A stretch of 64,000 bases of DNA from Phalacrocorax aristotelis. Its lineage: Eukaryota > Chordata > Aves > Suliformes > Phalacrocoracidae. The notes beneath the pieces are model-generated. The model saw nothing but the letters and a program-made list of their open reading frames with translations. It did not search any database and was not told the DNA's origin. The translations under genes were made by a program, and so were the position numbers. The stretch lies in the NCBI RefSeq assembly GCF_949628215.1, contig NC_134276.1:6971690-7035689 (forward strand), given 5' to 3'. Of the stretch, positions 1-12,000 are shown in pieces (position 1 is the stretch's first letter; the number at the start of each line of letters is the position of its first letter).

Positions 1-3000
1 ACGGGAAGGAACAAAAATTTTACATTGGTAAAAGTGTTTCAGCAACACCAATACTTTCCAATACCATTTGGAGGAGACTGACACTGAACACAAACTTTGC
101 CTTCATTCTTCTCTTCAGTAACAGCGATTGCTGCAGCTCCAACTTTCCAAATGGCACAAGGGTGGGTATGTTGGCACAAATTTGGCTAATAATGGAAAAT
201 TTCAGTGTAATCAAGACACATGTGAGACCTGGCACTGTTTCAGACAGTAGAGTGCATTACTGAGAGTGGACTTTTATGGGAATCATCTGCGGACAATTAA
301 ACTTCACACTCCAATTAACTGTAAGTGAAGAGGGACTGTTCCCATTTTGGATGTGGAGGAACAGGAGGAGGATTTTAGTATGATCTGCAGAATCAGGAAT
401 CAGCATTTCTTGCTTCTAGTACAACTATTCCTTTCACTGAAGAAAGTTCCTCAAAGGTTTTTACAACTTGCCACCACCACTACCTCTTTGCCCAGTTTTC
501 CAGCTGTTTATTTTCTTTGAAGATTCCTGATGGTTTAAAGTAATGCTACTCCTTTTTACTTTCACATAGCCATTCCAGGAAAAAGGACATAAGCTTGTTT
601 GTGGTATGAACCTGCCATGTGTAGAAGTTTCTCTTTTGTGTATTTCGAAAAGCTTAATTTTTCATTCAATTGATTTTCTTAAGGTGAAGAATGTTTCTGC
701 CTAGCCTTGGATGAAGCATGAAAAATTTTTTGATCTGTAACTCTCCTTCCATTCATTTGCATGAAAAAGATGCACTGCCTTAAAAGTAAAAATGGTCTTT
801 GTATATCCAGCAGCTCAGGAAGCTCAGAATCAATCCATCAACTATTTAATCATATTTAAAGACCCTTTTCTCTCTGTCTTGCCATAGCTCTTTTCTGCTA
901 CTCTAATTTCTCCTCTATTATATACTGGTGGTAAGTCTTGTCAACATTATTGACATCACTAGAGGTATTGCATGAGTATGTCCATTTTGAGAGGAATAAA
1001 GGGTGGCAAAGCTGGACATAAAGGAATTGTATCAGAACTTGATAATGGTCTCAAGAAATATTCCAGTGAAGCAGTAGGCCTGCTTAATCTGTGCTCTGGA
1101 AAAGGGAAAAAAAAATTATTTCAGTTCAATTGAACTGTGTGCCCACCGTTACACTGTAGCAGTATTTTTAATTGAACATGGAAACCAACAGAAATCTGCA
1201 TGATCCCTAGCACATCTGGATACAGTGTCTGTGTACAAAAGTGACCTCTTCCTAGAATTATTTCTCCATTTGCTGTCTACAGTGATATTCTTCATAATTT
1301 TGTCGTATTTCACTGCCTGTGATGACCAGAGAAGACCTTGAGAAAAACACTGAATTGACTGGAGAATGATCAGATCTACACTCTGTAAAAGAAATGAACA
1401 TTTAACCATTGCTTTTTCCTCGAGAAGATCACATTCTTTGTAGACAGAAAGACTACACGGCTAAGTCTACAAAGTAAGTCTACAAAGCAATATAGAGCTA
1501 TAGAGCTTGTTACTCATGAAAAGAATTATCTTACAAAGGAAACACTAAAGCAGCATTCACAAAGGTGAAGCTTCAATTTTAGGGAGGTCAGTTTGCTCAG
1601 GGCGAAGTCACAAGACACTCTTTTCCAGCTTTCGTAGAATGATATATCATCACATCTGTCATGCATAGAAAACATACAGTTAGGGTTTATATGCTGAGGG
1701 GAGATAACTGAACCAAATCCCCATCAGCAAAACAAAACAAACTAGATAATAGCTCCGATATCTGCACAAAACCTACAGACCTGACTGCTTTTCAGAGCTC
1801 CATAAAGCAAGAGCCTGTGACCAAAGAAAGAGAAAAAACAGGGTATGCATGTTTTCCTCTGCCAGAGAAGACCAAGAAAAGTATCTGCTTATGTAGCATT
1901 TCAGAAAGTAATTCCTATGTGCAGAAGCAGGAGACCAACCACAAGGATTTAATGACAGAGGAGTACCTGTCGTCTTCTGTGTATCAGCCAGAGCTGTGGA
2001 TCTTGGGGTAGGACCTGAGATGAGGACACTTGTCCACAATGAATGGTTTGTGTTTTCTTTCTACCACTCTCAGTTTAAAAGCTATATGTCTTTCATTTAT
2101 CTTCAATCTCTCCATCCACAAACTGCCTGTCAACAAATACATTATTCATGTAGAAAGTGATCCTCATCCCTCAGATTGGTGACAATAGGCTCACCACAAG
2201 ATCCTCCAACAGCTGTAGGATCCTCCACTTCTTGAGATCCACATGAACATGGAGCTCAAAATAAGAGGCTGCACACAGAGTTTTGTTGGATCAGTGCTGT
2301 TGTCTTTTGGGCAGCAAACTTTGGAAACATTGGCATGAATACTCAGAAAATTAAAAAAAAAAAAATCTACTTTGAGAGGCATCTGAAATTTGACATTCCA
2401 CATGAAGGTCCCTATGTAATATTCTCTAAATACTAGTCCTGCAAGTTCTGACTAACTGCATGATTTTGTGTGGACTCCATCACTTTCTGTGGCAAACTCC
2501 ATTAAGCCTAGCTACAAGTATGGTGATTAGATTGTATGTGCCAATTTGAGGGTAGACTTCATCTTTGTTTTGGGTTTTTTTGGAGGCGATGCTTGGCCCT
2601 CAGACCTTTCCAACCTGTCCATGAATATGCAGGTACTGGTCTTGACACCCATGACAAAGCATTGTGTATTAATACAGAAAGGATGAACCTCAACGATATT
2701 AGTGCCCCTATAGCAAGAAGTTAGTTTTAATGTTATTTATAGAGATGGACATGAGCATAATGTGATGGGAAGTCCAACACTTTTCTTTTTTGTATGAAGA
2801 TTTCATTAAAAGGCTTTCCAAAGTTGGAAAAACACAGCCAAGGCAGAAGCCCAAACCTCTCATGAGGCTATCCCTTTTTGTGACAGACTTTGGAGGCTGA
2901 TAGAGTCTGAGGCACAGACACTGGGCTGTGGTTTTTCTAAAGTGTATTTGTCTTGTCAGTACCCCTGTGCAGGCTGACAGCTTTCCAAGACGATCTTCCA

Positions 3001-5374
3001 AGCAAAAGCTGAGATATTTGCTCTCCAAGCCAAGAACATCAAGACCTGTGATAATGTTCAATTATAGTAGCTTTATTTTCATTATGTCTGATGTCTAATG
3101 TAGATATAATTGTTTTGTCTGCCGGATATTTATGCATGCAATTGCACAGTTATTCAATAGCTCCACTCTGCTTGGCTCAGAGAATGAGCCTTGGACATTA
3201 AAGACCATCTTTATTTAAATAAATATTTTTAAGACAGAGATTATTTCCACATGTGTTTTTCAGAACCAGGTACTCCTGGTGGCCTTCTAGCACCAGCTCA
3301 GAGCATGCTACATCCTGCACAGAAAATACTCCCCAGAAGATAACACATTTGTCTAGCTATTTCAGAGATACAGTTGTCAGAAATGTCTCAACAGAGTGGT
3401 TTTGTCAGAAAAAGCTGAAGTATGAAAATCAAAACTTTTCACAGCCACCGACCTGTTTGCATGAAACATTTGGTCAGCAGAAGTTCCTCAGCTGCATGAC
3501 TGAGGTTTTAGACGAAGAAAAGGCAAAATAACAGATGTTCTGTCTGATAAAGGTTTGAGGTTTTTATTAATATGGTCAAGACCTGGGATTAGTCCTTGGC
3601 TCACTTGAATGCCAAACACATTTAACAGATATTGGAATGTATCACCAAATGGGACCAACGGATATTTAGTTATTTACATACAGTCAAGCAACTCCTGCTG
3701 AAGATACTGTTGAGCAGGAGTTCAGAAACCCACAAATTAAAACAATAATATTTTATTGCCTGTTGCTCAAATGGCAGCCTCAAACATTCAGAGAAGGATG
3801 TATTAGCATCTTCATCTGCACTCAAGAGGTCAAGTAACAAGAATGCCCAGATCTCATTTTTCACCCTTGAGCATGTTAATTCATGGGAGTTCATTGCCCT
3901 AAAAGTGGTTGCCTGTTTGCATCCACAATATAATCAGGCAGAAATGTCATCTTTCCTTTCAGAGGAGCCAGAATCTTTCCGGCGGGGGGCCTTAGGCTGC
4001 CTATTACAAGGGCAGAAAATATTGACAGCCACTCAGAAATCAGATTGAAGCAAGCTGCCAGTACAGAAACCAGTGCTGTAGCTTATAAGCAGTTTAGGAG
4101 ACAGGGAGCTAAACAGCTATTGCATGCAAAAAGAAAAGCACAATAAAAACCACAGGTGCTTTATATGGCCTCAAGTGTTGGCTGCGGTAACTTGAGGAAA
4201 GCCTGCAAGGAAGTTACCCAGACCAACCAATGTCTTCCACAGCTGTGGACTTCACCATTACTTTTGCTCACAGACCAATTTTTCAAGGCTCACTTGCACC
4301 CCATGCTTTCCAAGTGGCATTTACACAGTAGAGAACATTCCTGCTTTGGAGAGGACAAACACAAGGACAGCACTAGAATTGCACTTTCCTGATCAGAAAA
4401 AGCTGTTTTTCCTAGACTGGGCAAAATTCCTAAGTCCAGTGTTCACCACTTCCCCTATGTATAGCTGGCATTTAAAAGAGGCAGGTAGAGAATGAATAGC
4501 CAGCAGATCCTTCCGACTAAGCTAGCCATGCTTGCTAAAGTGTCCTCTGCTATTTCTTAGCCATCCCCCAACTGCAGCACAGGGCAGAATGTTCTGTAGA
4601 GATAAAGTGTCAAGAATTGCTCAGAACCAATCTTCATATTCAAAGACATGTTTTTCCTTTAATTTAGCCATTCTGAGTGGCCTCCAGTCACTTGAAGATG
4701 TTGAAAAGCTCCACAAATGTAAAGAATTACAGCATTTGCTTTAACCGTAGAAGCAATTAACTCTCCAGCAGTGTGGAAAACAGCTTTTGAGCTGTATTTA
4801 TTGATGCATAGATTTCACTGTAGTGTGATATTTGAAGACAAATTGCTGTGCCCATAATTAAGACCGTTGAGGAATTGGCAAGTGAAATATAATGATGAAA
4901 GACCAGCTCAAAGGGCAAGTGAGTTAGATTGGTCAGGATGATACAATCTATATGACCTCAGTGCCCTATTCCTGCTCATTGATTTCCCAATTAAATATAA
5001 CTTTTTATTCAATCAGTTAGAATATACTGCAGGTTATTGATGCACTGCTAGTAGGAAAAAGCAATGAAGTAAAGATAAAACAGTGGGTGAGCACTGTCTC
5101 ATTTTAACATTTTATTAACCTTAATGGGGTCATGATAAAGATGATGTTATTCACTTGGATCTTTTTGTCCTTTTTTCATCTCTATTTTTTCTTTTAGTTT
5201 AAAGTGAACTTATTCTGATCAACCTAGGTCTGACAAAGCCTAGTCCTGGGAGGTGTAAGGCCCTTTTTGTCTCCTTTATCTGAATGAAGCTAAAATTCCA
5301 TCATCAGCAATGCGCCTTCACCCCATCTCAGCTAGATGAGACATAAACGAGGAAATACACAGAGACAATGAGAG
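1..5374. other. Intergenic flank, no gene recognised
   Basis: No reading frame here looks like a known protein, and I see no exon series with matching splice phases. The sequence is AT-rich with short homopolymers. The only structure I noted is a 13-bp tandem duplication at 1463-1488. It could be intergenic or intronic to a gene outside the window. Conserved non-coding elements cannot be judged from one sequence. Confidence 0.5.
1463..1488. repeat. 13-bp tandem duplication
   Basis: The 13-mer AAGTCTACAAAGT at 1463-1475 is followed at once by AAGTCTACAAAGC at 1476-1488, differing only in the last base. It is probably replication slippage with no visible function. Confidence 0.8.
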
Positions 5375-5515
5375 ATGTAGAATAGTTTCTGTACAAGGAG
5401 AAATTAAATAGACTAGGACTTCAGCTTGGAAAAAAGCTAGAAGAATGAGACAATGATAATGGTCTATGAAATGAAAAATTACATGGAGAAGGTAAATAGT
5501 ACTGTTTAGCCCTGC
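5375..5515 (+). mobile_element. Old CR1 LINE fragment
   Basis: The stretch matches the avian CR1 pattern in which a 'one rectangle' segment encodes the C-terminal end of ORF2: an aligned run around 'tagactagg...cagcttgga' is followed by text like 'tggtctatgaaatga...atggagaaggt'. It is strongly diverged and has lost its 3' octamer tail. The assignment rests on memory of older CR1 subfamilies and the edges are approximate. Confidence 0.5.
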
Positions 5516-5880
5516 TGACCTTAAGGCATCGTCTGCAGAAAGGAGCTGGAAGGACTGGAGAAAAAGATTTCCAGAAAGAGTACACCTGCATTTGGGAAAA
5601 CGTGGCCAGACCAGAACGTTGCCAGAGGTTTGTGAGAAAAATGCTTTTGACTAGCTTTCATTTAAATTATTATCAGGTTTGCATGACAGCCTGTTTCTGG
5701 TTTATGCCAGTATTTTGAATCAGACTCTCATGCAACTGACCCATTGTTATTTCTTCCAGGAGTAAGGCAGCAGCTTTTATTTATCCTTGCATCATAATAT
5801 ATCTTTACCTGTTTCTTTACCTGTTGTAATACAAATTCAATATTCTGCCTGTTACGGAAAACTAGAATATGCCAAAACTT
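5516..5880. other. Unannotated gap between CR1 copies
   Basis: This stretch of about 365 bases is AT-rich. I see no gene, no clear repeat and no RNA gene in it. Confidence 0.5.
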
Positions 5881-6190
5881 TCACAGAATCACAGAATGGC
5901 AGGGGTTGGAAGGGACCTCTCGAGATCATCCCGTCCAACCCCCTGCTTGAGCAGGCACACCCAGAGCAGGGGGCACAGGACCGCGTCCAGGCGGGGTTTG
6001 AACATCTCCAGGGAAGGGACTCCACAGCCTCCCTGGGCAGCCTGTGCCGCTGCTCTGGCACCCGCACAGGAAAGAAGTTTTTTCTCATGTTTAGGGCAAA
6101 CTTCCTGTGTTCCAACTTGTGCCCATTGACCCTTGTCCTGTCATTGGGCACTATTGAAAAAAGCCTAGTCCCATCATCCTGACACCCACC

Positions 6191-7243
6191 CTACAGACAT
6201 TCCTCCCAAGCGGCTAGTCCCTTTTTCCACATACTATAAACCTTCTTCTTCCGTTTGAATTTTTCTAGAAGCTCTTTGGTCATCCATGCAGGTCTCCTGG
6301 CTGCTTTGCTCGACTTCTTCCTCATAGGGATGCACCGATCTTGAGCTTGGGGGAAGTAGTACTTCAATATTGAACAGGTCTCTTGGACCCCCCTGCCTTC
6401 CAGAGCCCTAGCCCATGGAATTCCTTCAAGCAGGTCTTTGAAGAGGCCAAAGTTAGCTCTCCTGAAGTCCACGGTTGTAATCTTACTTGTCTCCCTGCTT
6501 CTACCATGCAGTATCCTGAACTTGACCATCTCATGGTCACTGTAGCCAAGGCTACACCCAACCCTCATATCCTCAACCAGCCCTTCCTTGCTCATTAGTG
6601 TAAGGTCCAGAACCACATCTCACCTTGTTGGCTCCTCCACCATCTGTGTCAAAAAGTTATCCTTGATGCTCTGCAGGAACCTCCTGGATTGTGTGCACCT
6701 CACTGCGTTGCTTTTCCAGCAAATATCAGGGTGGTTGAAGTCCCCCATGAGGACCAGGGCTTGCGATTGTGAAGCTACTTGCAGCTGCCTGTAGAAGGCC
6801 TTGTTGACTTCCTTTTCCTGATAAGGTGACCTGTAGCAAACATCCACAACAGTGTCACCCATATTTGTCTGCCCCTTTGTTTTTACACATAAGCTCTTGA
6901 CTTGTTCTTCCTCCACCCCTCAGCAGAGCTCAATGCATTCCAGTTTCTCCCTCACATAAAAGGCAACTCCCCCACCTCACCTTGTTAGCCTGTCCTTCCT
7001 AAAAAGTATGTAGCCATCTATGACAGCATTCCAGTCATGTGAGCTATCCCACCACGTCTCTGTGATTGCAATCAGATCGTGACCATGTGACTGCACACAG
7101 ATCTCTAGTTTCTTCTGTTTATTCCCCATGCTGCGTGAGTTGGTGTACAGGCATTTCAGAGAGGTAATTGAGCATGTAGATTTCCCTGGAGGGGTCCACG
7201 AGGACCATACACACCCTTGAGGTATTGGTCTCCTGATTGTCAT
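6191..7243 (-). pseudogene. CR1 ORF2 endonuclease domain, three in-frame stops
   Basis: The - strand from 7243 to 6191 stays in one reading frame and encodes an APE-type endonuclease. Visible motifs in order are TETWW (about 7066-7050, catalytic Glu region), GDFNHPD (about 6755-6735) and SDHEM (about 6547-6533, the catalytic Asp-His pair). The family uses this domain to nick target DNA for reverse transcription from the nick. Three in-frame stops interrupt it at about 6974, 6917 and 6617; at least one, in the TR*DVVLDL context, looks like CGA to TGA decay. There is no frameshift across about 1 kb, so the copy is moderately young. No reverse transcriptase follows, so it cannot mobilise itself. 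Confidence 0.85.
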
Positions 7244-7449
7244 CTCCTGAGGCAGCTAAGGCACCTTTGTCGCTGCTCTGGTTGGCCTGGCTTATTCCCT
7301 GTTGGTGCAGTGGCATTAGCTTTGCCACCTTGGACCCATCACCCAGTTCCTTCAGTTTAAAGCCCACCTCACCAAGTTGGCCATCTTGCTGCCAAAGGTT
7401 CCCTTACCCCTTCCAGACATGGATTCCATCCCTCCCCAACAGGCTACAG

Positions 7450-7725
7450 TTCCTGGGGAATGTCCCATTTTCATAAAAGCCAAAACCCTCACAACAGCAT
7501 CAGCCCTGTAGCCAAGAGCTGATTTGCATTATCCGTCCATTATTGGCTGCTCATTTTTCTCGAACTGGTAAAACAGAGGACAAGATGACTGGGGCACCAA
7601 TATTTTTCACTTGCTCCCCCAGGGCTTTATAGTCTTCCTTGGTTCTGCCCAGGCTCTGGCTTATAATGTCATTTGTGCCCACATGGAAGAATAACAGATA
7701 GTTCACAGATCTGGGGTCAGATAAT
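7450..7725 (-). pseudogene. CR1 ORF1 remnant with esterase-like motif
   Basis: On the - strand around 7690-7570 the translation contains FHVGTND followed by a segment like SLGRTKEDYKALGEQV. This resembles the GxND block of the SGNH/GDSL esterase-like domain in CR1 ORF1 proteins. The remainder (7560-7450) is in the position expected for the ORF1 C-terminus ahead of ORF2. It is fragmentary, with no start codon. The domain name comes from knowledge of CR1 ORF1, not from a search. Confidence 0.6.
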
Positions 7726-8674
7726 AGCAGATATAACAGAATAACAGGTACTTGCTTTCACACTTTTCTCCAAACAGAGTGTTTCACCCATGAGCTGGCA
7801 AAACACTTAATTGAATACTACCATCTTGTTTTTATTCTGAAGCTTGAAGGTGAGGAAACGTCTTCTTTGTAGACAAAATTAATTCCCTTCCAGATAGCTA
7901 CATTTTCAGAAGATCATGAATATTGACAGAATGTGAATAAATCCCAGTGTAACACAAAAATGAATCACTTTGTGCAGACTGCCATGTCCTAAGGACCCGG
8001 TCTGTCATGAGCTTACATCTGTGCACCAGGAATTGGGGTCAATAGGACTGCACACACCAGATGAGACATAAAGTGGAGACAAGCCAGGCCTCAGGGCAGT
8101 GATTTACTATGTGTCTAGGCAACATGTAAAACCAACCCTTCTGTTTAGGAAACGTGAATTGTGAGATCCATTGAATTTTCTGTCTATTGAAAAGCTGCAC
8201 AAGTGGACAAGAAGGAACACTCTTTCCCACTGTTCCCATTCCCTTTCTCATGACAACACACACGCCCTCCTCTAGTATATCTGTGGAAACCAAAGAAAGC
8301 TCTATATGCCTTAAAGAACACACACAAACACACACAAAAAGTCAGTACAAAACATTTTGCTTTCAAGCTTCGCTGAGAAATAGCAAATCAACCATTTGGG
8401 GCAAGGGCAGATGCACCTTCACCCAATAATGCAAAAGCCCTTTCCAGGCTCTTCCATTATGGACAATCCCTTCTACCAAAACTGACTCACTGTCTAACAC
8501 TGATATTTCCATAAGACTCCATTTTCACAATAATTGAGAAACCTACCATGCATTTATTCTCACAGCCTCTTGCTGAGGTACAGAAATAGCATTACTCCCA
8601 ACTTCACAGAGAGAGAAAGGTAGAATGAGGCTAAATAATCTGATCTAAGTCCTAAAGGAAATTAATGAAATGGG
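7726..8674. other. Unannotated gap between CR1 copies
   Basis: About 950 bases, AT-rich with a short CA-rich run near 8310-8340. No gene or repeat family is recognised. Confidence 0.5.
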
Positions 8675-9035
8675 ATTGTGACAGAACTGGGTTTGTTCAG
8701 TCTTGGGAAGGAGATGTTATTGCTGTCCACATCTACCTAATGGAAAAGTGTAGCGATGCTAGAGCCAGATGTTTCTTGCAGGTGCATAGTGATAAGACAA
8801 GAGCCAATGGACCCAAGTAGAAACATGAAAAATTCAGATTAGATACAAAGAAAAACATTTCACCAGGAAGTGGTCAAGCACTGGAATAGGGGTTAGAGAA
8901 GTTGCTGAATCTCCATCCTCCATTTTGAGATTCAAGTCTCAAAATGGATAAAGCCCTGAGCAATCTGACATGACTGAGAAGGACTTTGGACCAGGTCACC
9001 ACCAGAGGTTCCCTCCAACCTATTTGATTCTGTGA
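8675..9035 (+). mobile_element. Diverged CR1 3' fragment
   Basis: The order of landmarks matches the CR1 3' end: a 'tgttcagtcttggga' segment, 'attgctgtccacatctacc', 'agataagacaagagccaatgg', 'aaaacatttcacc', 'gtggtcaagcactggaat', then 'ggttccctccaacctatttgattctgtga'. It is far more diverged than the copies at 16011 and 17735. A short insert at 8920-8947 forms a perfect hairpin inside it. Confidence 0.75.
8920..8947. repeat. Perfect 11-bp hairpin inside CR1
   Basis: CCATTTTGAGA (8920-8930) and TCTCAAAATGG (8937-8947) are exact reverse complements separated by six bases. The position corresponds to the CR1 segment between 'tccatcc' and 'agccctgagcaa', where other copies have no such palindrome. 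Confidence 0.9.
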
Positions 9036-12000
9036 GCATCAGGGCAAGGATGGGGACCCAGCAATCCTGTGTTATGGTGTCTGCAACCCATCAGGCATCA
9101 CTTCCCTGTGCAGAGGGACCAGGAGGCTTCCTGAAAGAGCATTAGTTTTTATTATTTCTAAGGGTCTTACACTAACTCAGTTCTTAATGGATCAGTGCAA
9201 TATTTGAGATCTTCCTAGAGTTAAATCCAACTGTAAATGTACCACCAAAACCCCCAAAATCATGCAGGCCTAGAACAGCATAATGTAAGAAAGAAGAGAT
9301 ACACTGAACTAATAGGAAATCTCTATTTAGCACTTTAAAGAAATGAGTACAGAAATACTACCTCACATGGTTTTAGGAAATTCTTGCAATTCATCATAAT
9401 TTGGATGTCAAAATTCTTAGGATAAATGGTTTCTTATGTGAGAGGTGTATTTACCTACACAGTCAACTTGTGGAATCTACCGTACTCTTCACCTTGTATT
9501 GCTGAACTTTCACACACAGATCTGTAGTTCCCTTACCTACAATCATGGTTTATAAGCTCAGGTTTAGACCAGCTTTTCAAGACCTACAAGGAACTTCACC
9601 TAAGAAGCAATTCTGCTATGCTCGGTAGAAACATTCTCAGTTGGCTCCTCTGTGGTTTTGGGGCTCAATTTAGATAGGCTTGTATGTAATCCCTACAAGT
9701 CTCTGAAACCTCATACAGTATAAATATGAGAAATGATATTTTTCCTGGTAATTTTCATTGGAAAATAGACAATTTTTTAAAAAACAGCACTTTATGCAAG
9801 TTGCTAGTCCCCAGGCAAATTGCAATCGTTGCCCACATCTATAAAAAAGCAAACATTAGAAGCACCCGGCATCAGAGAAGTCTTGCATGACTGAAACCAT
9901 GTAACTCTCTTGACTCCAACTGACCCATGCCACTTCATATCAGGATGGATCTGCCTCCAAATATCTCTGTGTGTTGTTGGTCAGGCCACTCTATAACATT
10001 CTTACAAATGATTGATTGAACTTCAGAGTGAGAAATAGAAGAAAAACTATAGGCTGAAATCAAATGTGGGCTCAGAAACTTCCAAAGAGGATTTCCAGTA
10101 ATGTAGCTGAAGCATCTGTAAGGTTATTTGACTAATGGTTAACTACATTAAGGAAAGACCCAAGGAGGACCATAGGAACAGCTAGAGATAGAGGAGCCCC
10201 AGCTCTGAAGCTGAAGGCCTGAATCACCTGCTCCTAAGCCTTCCAGAGAAGAAGGATTAGACCTGGTGTGAAGCCCTCCGAGATGAGTCAACCAAAGAAA
10301 ACTCTCTCCCTGGAAAGCTGAGCAAACTGAAAGGGATTGTTGCCTAAAGTAGGGTAGGACTTATTACGGGAGTCATAGGGACAGAGCACAGAAAACCTGA
10401 GGACTGTGTGGGCTCCCTGTTCCCTGCTTGTGCATGCATGTGCATGATCCACCAGCAAAAGTTCGCTGGTCCTAGCTGATGTCTGCCAGCCACAAGCTTG
10501 GGGGGCTTTTAGCTCTGGGTGCCAGAAATTGGAGGAGGCAAGGGTCTGAGGGACAGCTACCAGACAGTCTGCATGTCTGTATTGTGAGTGTGTGTTTGTG
10601 TGTGTGTGCATGCACCAACTGGGCGCTCAGACTCACTGCTAGCTGGACCTGAGGACCCAGCCTGTCTCTAGCAGACCAGGAAGGCAACTCCCTTCAATCC
10701 CAACGTCTACAGGATCTCTGACAGCATCATTTCTATACTAGCTCCTCCTTCAATTTACATCACCCTTACATCCTTTTTTGCACTCTTCACATGCCCTGCA
10801 GAAGAGTCCCTAGATGTAAAAGACCCTTTGCAGCTGCAGTGGATTGGCATCCAAGGGCTTCAGAAACACACTGGCTGTGCAGCCTGCAGCCATTGGGAGC
10901 CCAGAGAGTGGGGAGACTCCCTGGTGCACATGCCTGCGCTCTATGGAACTGAGCTGCTATCCTGTTTGTGGGTGTTACTACAGCTAGGGATACAAGCAAT
11001 AGTGCACGAGCTGAAGAGAATTCATGTCTCGATATTTTAGCCCTGATGAGCCTTACAGAGCTCTGTATTGGTCCAGTCTAAAATGTCAATGGACGCTGGT
11101 GATCTAACTGTAGTGTGCACTGATGACCTAAACCAGAAAGCAAGGGCTACACAAGGTTGAGTGCAATCTGCCATCCTAATTCATCCTCATGACCTGTGTT
11201 ACCTTCTGTACACTCAAGGAGATATAGATGTTCTGGATTCTTTCCCCAGTTGTGCCAGAAACTTTGTGACATCTTGACTGAAACCTTGCAGCCTGGTACA
11301 AAGCTCACTGCAGCCAATGGAAAGCCTTTTGTGTCTCACGTTTCCCTTTGTAAAATTAAGATAATAGCTCAGATTTATCTCATCAGTAGTCTTACCTGTG
11401 TAAGCTTGTCAAAGATCATGAGGAGATAAGAACCATGGAGCTACCAATTCACAAATAAAATTAGTTATAGAGACCTGCATATTCATACTATCCTATAGAA
11501 CTAATAAATCAAAAGCTGAGTAGAAGGGGAAGAGCTTTCTAAGAAAAAAGGTAAAAATAAAAAACATTTCTGCTCAGGAAACAAATCAGAGTAACCTTTC
11601 ACACAAAAAAAAAGTCACAGGACATCTTTCCACCAAAGCCTTTCTCAAAATAATGGGGAACTATCTACCCAAGTTTTCTATAGCAAAAAAAGCACCTAGC
11701 ACAGCAGATCCACAAGGACACTGGAGCTAAGCACTGAAGTTAAAATGAATAACTTAATTACCTGCCATAATTTATTGGACATAGACAACTGATTCCATGG
11801 ATCTCCAAAATTAATTCATGATGACCTTGAAATGAAGAAACAGTGTGAAAGACTGTCAGACTTTCTTTTTTTTTTTTCCATAGATAAATTTCCAAAAGTT
11901 TCAGGATTTGTTAAACATCTTTTTCATGATAGAAGAGGAGATAATCCTTCCCAGAGCCTCCAGATGTCCTGATCTGAAGCCCACCTGTTTAGGAGAGCGC

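Larger units (their letters stand above)
5881..7725 (-). mobile_element. CR1 LINE with internal deletion of the reverse transcriptase
   Basis: On the - strand the element reads: ORF1 remnant (about 7725-7450), ORF2 endonuclease domain (7243-6191), then directly the CR1 3' end (about 6190-5881), which finishes with the CR1-type ATTCTGTGATTCTGTGA tail. CR1 is the dominant avian non-LTR retrotransposon; ORF2 normally carries an endonuclease followed by a reverse transcriptase. Here the reverse transcriptase is absent and the endonuclease frame ends (WEEC, then a stop) where the terminal CR1 sequence begins. The same terminal sequence occurs at 16011 and 44395. An internal deletion in one element is the simplest reading. 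Two abutting insertions in the same orientation is the alternative. Confidence 0.85.

Noticed and set aside
1-300. Possible decayed coding sequence at the left edge
   Set aside because: One frame is open for about 70 codons on each strand but neither looks like a known protein, and no splice sites frame it.
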